From contig NZ_JARFYM010000024.1 of NCBI RefSeq assembly GCF_030272705.1, positions 1-64,000 of the forward strand: 64,000 bases of DNA. Direction: 5' to 3'. The notes beneath the pieces were generated by a model that ran no database searches, had not been told where the DNA came from, and was given only the letters and a program-made list of their open reading frames with translations. This DNA is from Rhizobium mayense. Its GTDB lineage: Bacteria > Pseudomonadota > Alphaproteobacteria > Rhizobiales > Rhizobiaceae. Shown here one piece after another: positions 44,371 to 53,370 of the stretch. Both the position numbers and the translations under genes were made by a program. Numbering within the stretch: position 1 is the stretch's first letter; the number at the start of each line of letters is the position of its first letter.

Positions 44371-45249
44371 ATGTCTGATAGCTCCACGTCCCGCCGCAGC
44401 GCCGGGCCGCTCGCCCGCGCATTCGAACGCTTTCTGCTGAACCGCGCCGCTGTCGCCGGCATTTGCGTCGCCGTTCCGATGTTGCTGCTGATCCTGTCCT
44501 ATCCGCTGTGGTGGACGTTTCAGCCGAACGATATCGACCTTCTGGCCATGAACAGCGGCCCGACGGCAACGCACTGGTTCGGAACCGACGGCGTCGGCCG
44601 CGACGTCTTCGCGCGTGTTCTGGAAGGCGGCCGAATTTCGCTGCTCGTCGCCGTTGCATCGACCGCCCTTTCGGCGATCATCGGCTTTCTCTTCGGCGCC
44701 GTCTCCGCGCTCGCCGGCCGATGGGCCGATGCCGTCTCGATGCGCTTCGTCGATCTGGTGATGACCTTGCCGCCCGTCATTTTCCTGCTTGTGCTCGCCT
44801 CGATCGCCGGCACCGGCATCTGGCCGACGGTGATCGTTATCTCTCTGCTCTCCTGGCCGCTTCTTGCGCGCATGGTCCGCTCGCGGCTTCTGGAACTGCG
44901 CGAGCGCGATTTCGTCTTGGCCTCGCGCGGCATGGGCGCCGGCATTGGACACCTGCTTTTTCGCCACGGTCTGCCGAACGCGATCGACATCCTCGTCGTC
45001 TACGCAACGCTGCAGATCGCCAATGCCATCCTGCTCGAGGCTGGTCTGTCCTTCCTCGGTCTCGGCATTGCCCCGCCTGCCGCAAGCTGGGGCAACATGC
45101 TCAATGCCGCCCGCTCGACCGCGGTTCTCGAACAATATCCCTGGCAATGGCTCTTCCCCGGCGGAGCGCTGATCCTTGCCGTACTTGCAATCAACTTCAT
45201 CGGCGATGGCCTCAGAGATGCCTTCGATCCGCGTGCCGAACTAAACTGA
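44371..45249 (+). CDS. Dpp/Opp-type permease (DppC class)
   Basis: Permease of 292 residues. An N-terminal helix (about 28-50) is followed by a family-typical HWFGTDGVGRDVFARVLEGGRISLLVA segment and four more helices. The coupling loop is LLELRERDFVLASRGMGAGIGHLLFRHGLPN at about 170-200, and ILLEAGLSFLGLGIAPPAASWGNML near 230. It starts two bases after the DppB-class gene, with which it should form the channel. Confidence 0.9.
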   Translation: MSDSSTSRRSAGPLARAFERFLLNRAAVAGICVAVPMLLLILSYPLWWTFQPNDIDLLAMNSGPTATHWFGTDGVGRDVFARVLEGGRISLLVAVASTALSAIIGFLFGAVSALAGRWADAVSMRFVDLVMTLPPVIFLLVLASIAGTGIWPTVIVISLLSWPLLARMVRSRLLELRERDFVLASRGMGAGIGHLLFRHGLPNAIDILVVYATLQIANAILLEAGLSFLGLGIAPPAASWGNMLNAARSTAVLEQYPWQWLFPGGALILAVLAINFIGDGLRDAFDPRAELN

Positions 45250-45268
45250 CAATCGAAAGAAAGCGAAA

Positions 45269-46186
45269 ATGACCAAATTCAAGGGTGTCGTCCCCCCCGT
45301 CGTAACGCCGCTCAATCCGGATTTCACTGTCGATTATCCGTCCTATACTCGGGTTCTCGAACATCTGATCGATGCCGGCTGCCACGGCGTGTTCGTGCTC
45401 GGCTCGACGAGCGAAGTCGTCTTTCACGATGAAAAGACGCGACGCGAGATCATCGAGCATTCGGCAAAGGTGGTGAACGGCCGCGTGCCGCTCATCGTCG
45501 GCACCATCGATCCGACGACCGATCGCGTCATCGCCCATGCGAAAGTCGCGAAGGCCGCCGGCGCCGACGCGGTGGTGGTAACGGCACCCTTCTATACTGT
45601 TACCAGCCAATCCGAGATCCTCGATCATTTCCGCTACATCAGGGATGCGGTAGACGTCCCGGTCGTCGCCTACGACATTCCCGTCTGCGTTCATGTGAAG
45701 CTGCAGCGGCAGACCGTCGTGACGCTCGCCAAGGAAGGCACCATCATCGGCCTCAAGGATTCGAGCGGTGATGACGGCAATTTCCGCTATGCTCTGCTCG
45801 ATCTCGCCGAACACAAGGACATCTTCCTGATGACCGGCTCCGAGATCGTCGTCGACAATGCCCTGCTGATGGGCGCCCACGGCGTCGTTCCGGGCATCGC
45901 CAACGTCGACCCTCATGGCTATGTCCGTTTGTGGGATGCCGCACAGCGTGGCGATTGGGCCGCAGCGCGAAAGGAGCAGGAGCGCCTCTGCCGCCTCTTC
46001 GAAATCGTGTGGGTCGCCCAGGGTCGCGTTAGCGGCGGCGCATCGGGCATAGGCGCTTTCAAGGCCGCCATGCGCAGCCTCGGGATCATCGATACCGCCA
46101 TCATGCCGCGGCCACGCGCCGCGCTGAACGAGGCCGAAACGGCACGGATCGACGAAATCTTGCGCGCAACCGGCCTGTTGAACTGA
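45269..46186 (+). CDS. DapA-family aldolase/dehydratase (first copy)
   Basis: TIM-barrel class I aldolase of the dihydrodipicolinate synthase/N-acetylneuraminate lyase family, 305 residues. The Schiff-base lysine is K163 in GLKDSSGD, the catalytic Tyr is Y135 in AYDIPV, and the carboxylate loop is GSTSE at 45-49. The YDIPVCVHVKL segment resembles the YNIP-x-x-x-GVKL of NanA more than DapA. It probably cleaves or dehydrates a 2-keto acid brought in by the surrounding importer. True lysine synthesis is unlikely given the setting between transporter genes. With NanE-NanK nearby, sialic acid lyase is a reasonable candidate role. Confidence 0.8.
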   Translation: MTKFKGVVPPVVTPLNPDFTVDYPSYTRVLEHLIDAGCHGVFVLGSTSEVVFHDEKTRREIIEHSAKVVNGRVPLIVGTIDPTTDRVIAHAKVAKAAGADAVVVTAPFYTVTSQSEILDHFRYIRDAVDVPVVAYDIPVCVHVKLQRQTVVTLAKEGTIIGLKDSSGDDGNFRYALLDLAEHKDIFLMTGSEIVVDNALLMGAHGVVPGIANVDPHGYVRLWDAAQRGDWAAARKEQERLCRLFEIVWVAQGRVSGGASGIGAFKAAMRSLGIIDTAIMPRPRAALNEAETARIDEILRATGLLN

Positions 46187-46194
46187 GGCGCGTA

Positions 46195-47211
46195 ATGGAG
46201 CTGACCACCGATCCCGTTCTCGACATCAAGGGGCTGCGAACGATCTTCCGCATCCGCGGCGGCGAGATCACGGCTGTCCACGATATCGACCTGACCGTTG
46301 CCGCCGGCGAGACCCTGGCGCTCGTCGGCGAATCCGGCTCTGGGAAATCGGTGACCAGCCTTTCCGTCATGCGTTTGCTCACCCGCAATATCGGGAGGAT
46401 CGCCGCCGGCAACATCCGCCTGAAGAGCAAGAACGGCGAAGTTCGCAATCTCGTCTCCCTTGGCGATGAGGCTATGCGCAGGATCAGGGGCGATGACATC
46501 GGCATGGTGTTTCAGGAGCCGATGTCGAGCCTCAATCCCGTGTATACGATCGGCGACCAGATATCGGAACCGATCCGCATCCATCGCGGCGCGGATCGGA
46601 AATCTGCGATGGATGCGGCTGTCCAACTGATCGACAGCGTCGGTATTCCGGATGCGAAGCGGCGTGCCGGCCAATATCCGCACGAACTGTCGGGCGGCAT
46701 GCGGCAGAGGGCGACGATCGCCATGGCTCTCGCATGCGATCCGACATTGCTGATTGCCGATGAACCCACCACGGCGCTGGATGTGACAATCCAGGCGCAA
46801 ATTCTCGACCTGCTCCTCAGGCTGCAGCGCGAGCGCGGCATGGCCATGCTGTTTATCACGCACAATCTCGGCGTCGTTGCCGAGATCGCCCATCGCGTTG
46901 CTGTCATGTATGCGGGGCGGATCGTCGAAGAGGGGCCGGTCGGCGAGGTCTTCAGCAATCCGCGCCATCCCTATACGATGGGCCTTCTGGCCTCCATGCC
47001 GCGTCTCGGCGATGCGGCGCGGATGAAGCAGGCCGGCGAGAAACTCGCCGCCATTCCGGGCGTGGTCCCGAGCCTGACGAACATGCCGGCCGGCTGTGCA
47101 TTTTCCCCGCGTTGCAAATTCGCGGTCGATGCCTGCCGCGCGGCCGTTCCGGAGCTCGCGGAGGTCAGTCCGCAACACCGCAGCCGCTGCATAAGATGGC
47201 AGGAGATCTAG
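46195..47211 (+). CDS. Dpp/Opp-type ATP-binding protein (DppD class)
   Basis: ATPase of 338 residues. Walker A is GESGSGKS near 43-50, the Q-loop FQEPMSSLNPV, the signature LSGGMRQRATIAMAL and Walker B LLIADEPTTALD. The C-terminal oligopeptide-transporter domain has the Cys-rich GCAFSPRCKFAVDACRAAVPEL, which in this class can bind an Fe-S cluster. It starts eight bases after the aldolase and ends directly before the next ATPase. Confidence 0.92.
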   Translation: MELTTDPVLDIKGLRTIFRIRGGEITAVHDIDLTVAAGETLALVGESGSGKSVTSLSVMRLLTRNIGRIAAGNIRLKSKNGEVRNLVSLGDEAMRRIRGDDIGMVFQEPMSSLNPVYTIGDQISEPIRIHRGADRKSAMDAAVQLIDSVGIPDAKRRAGQYPHELSGGMRQRATIAMALACDPTLLIADEPTTALDVTIQAQILDLLLRLQRERGMAMLFITHNLGVVAEIAHRVAVMYAGRIVEEGPVGEVFSNPRHPYTMGLLASMPRLGDAARMKQAGEKLAAIPGVVPSLTNMPAGCAFSPRCKFAVDACRAAVPELAEVSPQHRSRCIRWQEI

Positions 47212-48165
47212 ATGAGCGAGCCCTTGCTCTCCGTCCGCGATCTCGGGAAGCACTATACGTCCCGAGGTACCAAGCTGAACATTCTTCAGAATATCTCCTT
47301 TGATATCGCCAAGGGCGAGGTCGTCGGGCTTGTGGGCGAATCCGGCAGCGGAAAAACCACGATCGGACGTTCGGTCCTGCGCCTCGTGGAGCCGTCGGCG
47401 GGCAGTGTCCGCTTCGACGGCGTGGAACTGACCACGCTGTCCGCCTCCGCTCTGAGACGCGCACGACCGCGCATGCAGTATATTTTTCAGGATCCCTTCG
47501 CCAGCCTCTCGCCGCGCATGACGATTGGCGAGATCCTGACCGAGGGCCTGAAGATCCAGCGCATCGGGACCAGCAAGGAGCGGCTCGAGCGGGCGCACTC
47601 CGCCCTCGCCCAGGTCGATCTGCCCGCCGATGTGATCAATCGCTACGCGCACGAATTTTCGGGTGGCCAGCGCCAGCGCATCGGCATCGCCCGCGCCTTG
47701 ACCCTGTCGCCCGAATTTATCGTGGCCGACGAGCCGGTCTCGGCACTTGACGTCTCGATCCAGGCGCAGGTCATCAATCTGTTGCGCGAATTGCAAATGC
47801 GCCTCGGCCTGACCATGCTCTTCATTTCGCATGATCTGGCCGTCGTCGAATATATCTGCGACCGGGTGATCGTGCTCTATCTGGGCCGCATCATGGAAAT
47901 CGCGCCGAGTGCCGATCTCTACGCCAGGCCGCAGCACCCCTATACGCGCGCGCTGCTGTCGGCGATTCCGTCGACCGATCCCAATGTCCGGCGCGAGCGC
48001 CAGATCCTCAGAGGCGACATACCGAGCCCGGCCAATCCACCCTCCGGCTGCGTCTTCCGCACACGCTGTCCGCACGCACAGGATGCCTGCGGCAAGACGG
48101 TCCCGGAGCAGAGAGAGGTCGCACCGGGTCATTTCAAAGCCTGCATTCGCGACGATTTGAATTGA
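47212..48165 (+). CDS. Dpp/Opp-type ATP-binding protein (DppF class)
   Basis: Second ATPase of the importer, 317 residues. Walker A GESGSGKTTIGR, Q-loop FQDPFASLSPRM, signature FSGGQRQRIGIARAL, Walker B FIVADEPVSALD, and the terminal GCVFRTRCPHAQDACGK domain are all present. The ATG follows the stop of the DppD-class gene with no gap. The importer is thus complete apart from the stop in the first permease. Confidence 0.92.
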   Translation: MSEPLLSVRDLGKHYTSRGTKLNILQNISFDIAKGEVVGLVGESGSGKTTIGRSVLRLVEPSAGSVRFDGVELTTLSASALRRARPRMQYIFQDPFASLSPRMTIGEILTEGLKIQRIGTSKERLERAHSALAQVDLPADVINRYAHEFSGGQRQRIGIARALTLSPEFIVADEPVSALDVSIQAQVINLLRELQMRLGLTMLFISHDLAVVEYICDRVIVLYLGRIMEIAPSADLYARPQHPYTRALLSAIPSTDPNVRRERQILRGDIPSPANPPSGCVFRTRCPHAQDACGKTVPEQREVAPGHFKACIRDDLN

Positions 48166-48175
48166 GAGGCACTCG

Positions 48176-49108
48176 GTGACAGCAAAAAAGCGGCATGCCA
48201 TCGCCGGCAATTGGGCGACCCTTCTTCTGCCGATCGGCGTGGGCGATGAAATCGAATTCGCAAAGCTCAGCGAGGAAATCGACATCCTGATCGCGGCCGG
48301 TGTCGACGGCATCTATTCGAACGGCACGGCGGGTGAATTTCATAGCCAAACCGAAGCCGAATTCGACCGCATCCAATCGATGCTGGCCGAACGATGCACC
48401 GAGGTCGGCATGAACTTCGTCATCGGCGCGTGCCAACCGGACGCCCGCATCACGCTGGAGCGGCTTCGCCGCGCGGCGCTCTTGAAGCCACTGGCGATCC
48501 AGGTCATCCTGCCCGACTGGTGGCCGGTGACGGATCAGGAAGCCATCGATTTTCTGAAAGGCGCTGTCGACGTCGCAAATGGCGTTCCGCTGATCCTCTA
48601 CAACCCACCGCATGCCAAACGGGTCCTGGCGCCGGAGGAGCTGGGCAGGATCTGTGCCGCAGCGCCAGGCGTCATCGGCGCGAAGGTGGCTGACGGTGAC
48701 AAGCAATGGTATGCGGAAGCACGCCAACACCTCTCGGAGCTCTCGCTCTTCGTCCCTGGCCATCATCTCGCAACTGGCATTGCGGAAGGAGTCGCGGCGG
48801 GTTCTTTCTCCAACGTCTGCTGCCTGAGCCCCCGAGGCGCACAGATGTGGACCGCATCGATGCAGGAGGATATCCATGCCGCTCTCGGTTTGGAGTGCCG
48901 GATTTGCAAATTCATGGAAACGCATATCGTCCCCTATCGCCAGCGACTGGGCTACTCAAACGCCGCGCTCGACAAGCTCCTCTGTGCTATCGGCAACTGG
49001 GGACCTGTCGGCACCCGTCTGCGCTGGCCATACCGCTCGATAGAGATGAGCGAGGCAGAAAGACTTCGCGACGTCGCGCGGATCGAACTGAGCGAACTTT
49101 TCGGCTGA
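48176..49108 (+). CDS. DapA-family aldolase/dehydratase (second copy)
   Basis: Divergent paralogue of the first aldolase, 310 residues. The Schiff-base lysine is K170 in GAKVADGD, the Tyr is Y142 in LYNPPHA, and the substrate loop is NGTAGE at 49-54 in place of GSTSE. DWWPVTDQEAIDFL is unusual for lysine-pathway DapA. It starts at a GTG with GAGAGG upstream, ten bases after the DppF-class gene, so it is co-transcribed. Two distinct aldolases in one operon suggest two successive or alternative substrates. Its 3' end is overlapped on the other strand by the trailing frame of a broken TauE gene. Confidence 0.8.
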   Translation: MTAKKRHAIAGNWATLLLPIGVGDEIEFAKLSEEIDILIAAGVDGIYSNGTAGEFHSQTEAEFDRIQSMLAERCTEVGMNFVIGACQPDARITLERLRRAALLKPLAIQVILPDWWPVTDQEAIDFLKGAVDVANGVPLILYNPPHAKRVLAPEELGRICAAAPGVIGAKVADGDKQWYAEARQHLSELSLFVPGHHLATGIAEGVAAGSFSNVCCLSPRGAQMWTASMQEDIHAALGLECRICKFMETHIVPYRQRLGYSNAALDKLLCAIGNWGPVGTRLRWPYRSIEMSEAERLRDVARIELSELFG

Positions 49109-49877
49109 TTAAGGGCGGCTCGGACCGATATCGCGGCTAGCTCCACCGCCTTCGGAATTGCCGGCAGCGCGAGGGACATGCCCGATGCGCAGAGCAGAAG
49201 AAAGATGATCAGCTTCAGGACCTTGGGCGACAAGGGCGGCGGCAGACGTCTGGCCAGGTGGGTGCTGATGGCAACGGTGACGACGGCTGAAAAAGGCGGC
49301 CAATAACGGGGTTCGGGAAAGGTGTCGTCGGCAATGACGACGAGAAGACGGATCAGCGCGTTGAAAGCAAAGATCGCCACCAGCATCTCACGGATGGCGG
49401 CGATCGGCAGCGGCTGACGGTAGAAATGATAGACCAGCGGCGGGCCGCTGGTGGAGAACAGCCCGCCCATAAAGCCCGAGAAGGCGCCATAGACAACAAA
49501 GGACGAATCCCTCGTTTCCCGTCGTTCCTCCTTGGGCGGCAGAACCAGTTGCAGGGAGGAGGCGACGATGACGACGCCGAGGATGATGCGCAGATAGATC
49601 AGCCCGTTGCTGGCGAGTTGATCGAGCAGGAAATAGCCTGCCACAACACTAAAACGAACTCCTGGCGCAACACATAGCGCCAGCCCTTCACCATCATGAT
49701 CGTCGCGTTGACCAGCGTCAGCACATCCGTTATGACGGCCACATCCGGCAGCGGCATGACGGCGGTGAGACCGACACCGCCCATCGGCAGCAGGCCGAAG
49801 GCAAAGCCCGTCAATGTCTGCACATATGCGGCCGCTCCGGCGAGCAACACGAAGCCGAGAATTTCAGCCGATGTCAT
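48952..49877 (-). pseudogene. TauE/SafE-family permease broken by a frameshift
   Basis: The N-terminal part (49599-49877, LGFVLLAGAAAYVQTLTGFAFGLLPMGG) and the C-terminal part (from about 49644, AGYFLLDQLASNGLIYLRIILG onward) are in different frames. The junction is near 49641-49655, just after RYVLRQEFVLVL, and about ten residues usual in the family are missing, so a short deletion with frame change is likely. Intact members have eight helices and export sulfite, sulfoacetate or other organosulfur anions. The C-terminal frame lacks a stop at its natural end and runs about 157 bp antisense into the aldolase gene. Confidence 0.8.
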
Positions 49878-49922
49878 TGCTCGACGGCACCTGGGATACT
49901 CCCTCGATCGATCGCAGGGGCA

Positions 49923-51080
49923 TCAGACGTTTCCGTCGAGCGTCAACATCAGGTTGGCAAGCAATGCCGTGCGCGGCGCGACGCTGCTCACATAGATAAA
50001 TTCGTCGAACGTATGAGCGCCGGCACCGTCCGCACCCAGGCCGTCCAGCGTCGCGACTCCGAGAGCGGCGGTGAAATTGCCGTCCGAGCCGCCCCCGGTG
50101 CTGACGCCTTCCAATGTGATACCGAGTTCGGCGGCGATCTCTGCCGTATGGTCGAAGAGCTGCCTGCCGCTTTCAGATTGCGCGAAGGGCGGCCGGCTGA
50201 GGCCCCCTGTGATCTCGATGGTGATGTCTGGATCGACGGGCCTCACGGCCTCGATCTTGCCCAGGATTTCCAGAGCCGCCTGCTCGTCGGGCAGGCGCGC
50301 GTCGACCTGCATGCGGCATTCCGCCGGCACTGTGTTGCGGCCGGTACCGCCGCGAATGGTGCCGACCGTCACGGTGACGCCACACACCGGATCGTTCAGC
50401 GCTTCAAGCTCAAGTACCAACCGTGCGGCCGCACGGATCGCGCTTCGGCCATCCTGTGGCTTGCTCCCGGCATGGGAGGCGCGGCCGCGGACGATGATGT
50501 CGTACATGGCAACACCCTTGCGCGCGACGACGATCTTGCCGCCATCACGGGCAGGCTCGACCACCAGCGCATAACGGGCATTGCGGCCAAAAGTTTCGAT
50601 CAGTGCGCGGGAGCTGGCGCTGCCCATCTCCTCGTCCGGCATGAAGAGCAGATCGACCGGAAGCTTGGGACCGGAATCGTGCCGGACTGCGAGCTTCATC
50701 GCCTCCAATGCCATAAGCGCACCGGCCTTCATGTCGTAGATGCCCGGCCCATAGAGACGATCGCCCTCCTGCCGCCATGGCAGCTTGCTCTCGATCGTGC
50801 CGGCTGCATGAACCGTGTCGAGATGGGCAAGGATGAGCGTGCTCTTCTGGTTGCTGCCCGCAGGGCGCGGCGTGCGCACGGCAAGAATATCGCCGAACCC
50901 CATCGTGCCAGGCGTCCGCTCGGTAGCGAGACCGGCGGCTCTGGCGATTGCCTCGACGCGGTCAACCAGTTGGTTCACGGCATCCGCATCGGGCGTATGC
51001 GTTTCCAGCTCAACCCAGTGCCGCAGTTCTGCGAGCAAGGCTGCTTGGTCGATATCATCAGCAGAAATGTCGATAGTCAT
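49923..51080 (-). CDS. M20-family metallopeptidase (glutamate carboxypeptidase/ArgE-like)
   Basis: Zinc peptidase of 385 residues. Metal and catalytic residues are visible as LILAHLDTVHAAG (His and Asp of the HxD motif), YGPGIYDMKAG (bridging Asp), MPDEEMGSASS (catalytic Glu pair) and GAHTFDEF (C-terminal His). A dimerisation domain lies at about 185-300 (MYDIIVRGRASHAGSKPQDG). It could cleave N-acyl or peptide bonds of an imported compound. The ATG at 51080 (MTIDIS) is favoured; an upstream ATG at 51104 adds eight residues. It lies 37 bp after a Dpp-type binding-protein gene on the same strand. Confidence 0.85.
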   Translation of the reverse strand: MTIDISADDIDQAALLAELRHWVELETHTPDADAVNQLVDRVEAIARAAGLATERTPGTMGFGDILAVRTPRPAGSNQKSTLILAHLDTVHAAGTIESKLPWRQEGDRLYGPGIYDMKAGALMALEAMKLAVRHDSGPKLPVDLLFMPDEEMGSASSRALIETFGRNARYALVVEPARDGGKIVVARKGVAMYDIIVRGRASHAGSKPQDGRSAIRAAARLVLELEALNDPVCGVTVTVGTIRGGTGRNTVPAECRMQVDARLPDEQAALEILGKIEAVRPVDPDITIEITGGLSRPPFAQSESGRQLFDHTAEIAAELGITLEGVSTGGGSDGNFTAALGVATLDGLGADGAGAHTFDEFIYVSSVAPRTALLANLMLTLDGNV

Positions 51081-51117
51081 AAAGGTATCCAATTTAGAAA
51101 TCATGTGGCCGGCCAGA

Positions 51118-52614
51118 TCACTGCTGCCAGCTCATGTCCATGACGAACATGGCTTCATTCGGACTCGGCTGCCACTTCAGATGGCGATTGGCGCCGTAAA
51201 CGGCGTCGCCCTGATATAGGCCAATGCCGGGTACATCGTCCCTCAGGATCTCGTAGGCTTTCTGGTAATCCGCCAGTCGTTTGGCGTTGTCGAGTGTCGA
51301 GCGAGCGTCGTCGACGAGGCTGTCGTATTGCGGATTGCTGTATTTCGCCCAGCTGCTGCCGGTGCGAAAGAGCGGGAAGATGATGCCATCCGCGTCCTGG
51401 CAGGCGCAGGACCAGCGGCCGAGCGCGACGCTGCCGGCGTCCTTCGCGTCGCCCTGGCGGCGCTTCAGGAATGTCGCCTGATCGAGCGCGGTAATTTCCG
51501 TATTGAGGCCGACATCGTTCAGCATCTGCTGGATGGCCTCAACCATCGAGCGATCATAGGCCGGCGAGGTGAGGAACTCGATTTTCGCCCCTTCGGCGCC
51601 CGCTTCCTTGATCAGGGCGCGCGCCTTGTCCGGATCGAAAGGATAGCCTTCGACCTTGTCGGTATAACCGAAGATCGGTTGCGCGCCGAGAATGTTGACC
51701 GGGGACCCGAAGCCCTGCAGCAGCGCGTCGATCAGGGTCTGCCGGTCGATCGCATAGGCGATCGCCTGTCGCACGCGGACGTCCTTGGTCGCCCCGGCCT
51801 GGGCATTGATGTAGATATAGCCGACACGCTCGGTCGGAACCGACAGCACCTGTGCACCCTGATCACTCTTCAGCGCAATCGCCTGATCGGAAGGAAGATC
51901 GCGAACCAGATCGGCCTTGCCGGTCTTGAGATCGGCGATACGGGTCGAAACGTCCGGAACGGCGCGGAAGAACACGTGTTCAAACGGCGGCTTTGCACGC
52001 CAGTATTGGTCGTTGGCCTGCAGCTCGGTCTGCACGCCCTTCTGCCACTGCACGACCTTGTAGGGGCCGCTGCCCATCGGCTTTTGATTAAATTCCTGAG
52101 CGCCCACCTTCTCGACATAGGCCTTCGGCACGATGGAAAGCTTGACAAGCTGGGCGAGCAGCGCCGGATAGGGCGATTTCGTCGTCATCTTCACGACCGT
52201 CGCACTGGTCGCCTCGGCCTTGTCGATCTGGTTGAACTGCGACAGCTGCGGGCTCTTGAGCGCCGGATCGATAATGCGGTTGATGCTGTAGGCGACGTCA
52301 TCAGCCGTCAGCTTGCTGCCGTCCTGGAAAGTCACATCATCGCGGATCTGGAACTCGAGCGTCTTATCGTCAAGATATTTCCAGGACGTCGCGACCTGCG
52401 GCACAATCGTGCCCGACGCATCGCGGGTGATGAGATTGTCAAAGATGTTGCGGTAGACGCTGTAGCTGTCGGTGTCCCATTGAAGATGCGGATCGAGCGT
52501 TGCAGCGTCGTTCGGCAGGTCGATGGTGAGCGTATCCTTTGCCGATTGGGCATAAGCGGCCGATGCCAGGAGGCTCAGGGCAAAGGCGGCTGCGGATAGA
52601 AGCTTGAAATGCAT
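51118..52614 (-). CDS. Dpp/Opp-type substrate-binding protein (second)
   Basis: Family 5 solute-binding protein of 498 residues with a signal peptide ending AAYA-Q at 22. Landmarks are DPHLQWDTDSYSVYRNIFDNL, GSGPYKVVQWQKGVQTELQANDQYW and RVGYIYINAQAGATKDVRVRQAIAYAIDRQTL. No permease or ATPase adjoins it, so it may use the importer at 43409-48165 with another ligand. It forms a small operon with the M20 peptidase. The region upstream holds a CGAAATTTCG palindrome at 52640-52649. Confidence 0.87.
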   Translation of the reverse strand: MHFKLLSAAAFALSLLASAAYAQSAKDTLTIDLPNDAATLDPHLQWDTDSYSVYRNIFDNLITRDASGTIVPQVATSWKYLDDKTLEFQIRDDVTFQDGSKLTADDVAYSINRIIDPALKSPQLSQFNQIDKAEATSATVVKMTTKSPYPALLAQLVKLSIVPKAYVEKVGAQEFNQKPMGSGPYKVVQWQKGVQTELQANDQYWRAKPPFEHVFFRAVPDVSTRIADLKTGKADLVRDLPSDQAIALKSDQGAQVLSVPTERVGYIYINAQAGATKDVRVRQAIAYAIDRQTLIDALLQGFGSPVNILGAQPIFGYTDKVEGYPFDPDKARALIKEAGAEGAKIEFLTSPAYDRSMVEAIQQMLNDVGLNTEITALDQATFLKRRQGDAKDAGSVALGRWSCACQDADGIIFPLFRTGSSWAKYSNPQYDSLVDDARSTLDNAKRLADYQKAYEILRDDVPGIGLYQGDAVYGANRHLKWQPSPNEAMFVMDMSWQQ

Positions 52615-52832
52615 AGTCTGATACCCCTCTTTTTTATCTCGAAATTTCGTAACACCATTATCCGGCGATGGTCATCTTACTAATCCGATGCCCGCAAGCC
52701 AAAACTGTTACAAGCCAATCAATTGATCAACAACGGGGGAATCGTTCCCGTACATGAACTCCGAGGTGAAGAGCGCCGGTCGTATTCATCGCGATCAGCC
52801 GCAGCCTTGGATGGGCGCGGGTGAAGCGAACG

Positions 52833-53366
52833 CTACTTCTTCGCTTTTGTCCGCCTGAGCTTGCGGTCGGCAATCAGAAAAAGGCCCTTGAGTTCCGGTT
52901 CGCGCACACGGCTGGCAGCTTCGATGAAAGAGACCCATTCGATACGGCGCTGCCCTCTTTCCGGAAAGTTCTCGCAGATCTTTTCGACCTCGAGAAGGTG
53001 CAGTTGAACGACGCAGGGGACGCGATTGCCGTCGACAAGCTGCTTCAGGTAGGTGAAATAGCCCAAGGGCTTCTTCTTGATCTTGCCGCGCACCCCGGCT
53101 TCCTCGAAGGCCTCTATCGCTGCAACTTCGTGCGGCTTTTTCCCCTTTATTGGCCAGCCCTTGGGAACAATCCAGCGCCCGCTTTCCCGGCTGGTGACAA
53201 TGAGCACTTGCGCCGCGCCGAGATCGGGATGTTTCCGATAGCAGATCGCTGCATATTGCTCATATATCGGACCGTGAAACAGCGCATCCGCATGGGAGGC
53301 AAGCTCAGACAGAAATCTGTCCGATCCTCCGGAGAATTTCGCCCGCCCTGAGATCAGAGGTGCCAT
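52833..53366 (-). CDS. NUDIX-domain hydrolase
   Basis: NUDIX-fold protein of 177 residues, with the domain at about 38-160. The core EAFEEAGV of the Nudix box is present after GWPIKGKKPHE; the upstream half departs from consensus (Ile for Arg, Lys for the first Glu), as in diphosphoinositol-type members of rhizobia. It probably hydrolyses a nucleoside-diphosphate-linked compound. The tail is very basic (LRRTKAKK). ATG 53366 has GAGGAC before it, and the LacI stop lies five bases upstream, so it is co-transcribed with that regulator. Confidence 0.78.
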   Translation of the reverse strand: MAPLISGRAKFSGGSDRFLSELASHADALFHGPIYEQYAAICYRKHPDLGAAQVLIVTSRESGRWIVPKGWPIKGKKPHEVAAIEAFEEAGVRGKIKKKPLGYFTYLKQLVDGNRVPCVVQLHLLEVEKICENFPERGQRRIEWVSFIEAASRVREPELKGLFLIADRKLRRTKAKK

Positions 53367-53370
53367 GTCC

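Noticed and set aside
45919..48312. 797-codon antisense frame over the Dpp-type ATPase genes
   Set aside because: Shadow frame; the plus strand carries complete Walker A, signature and Walker B motifs.
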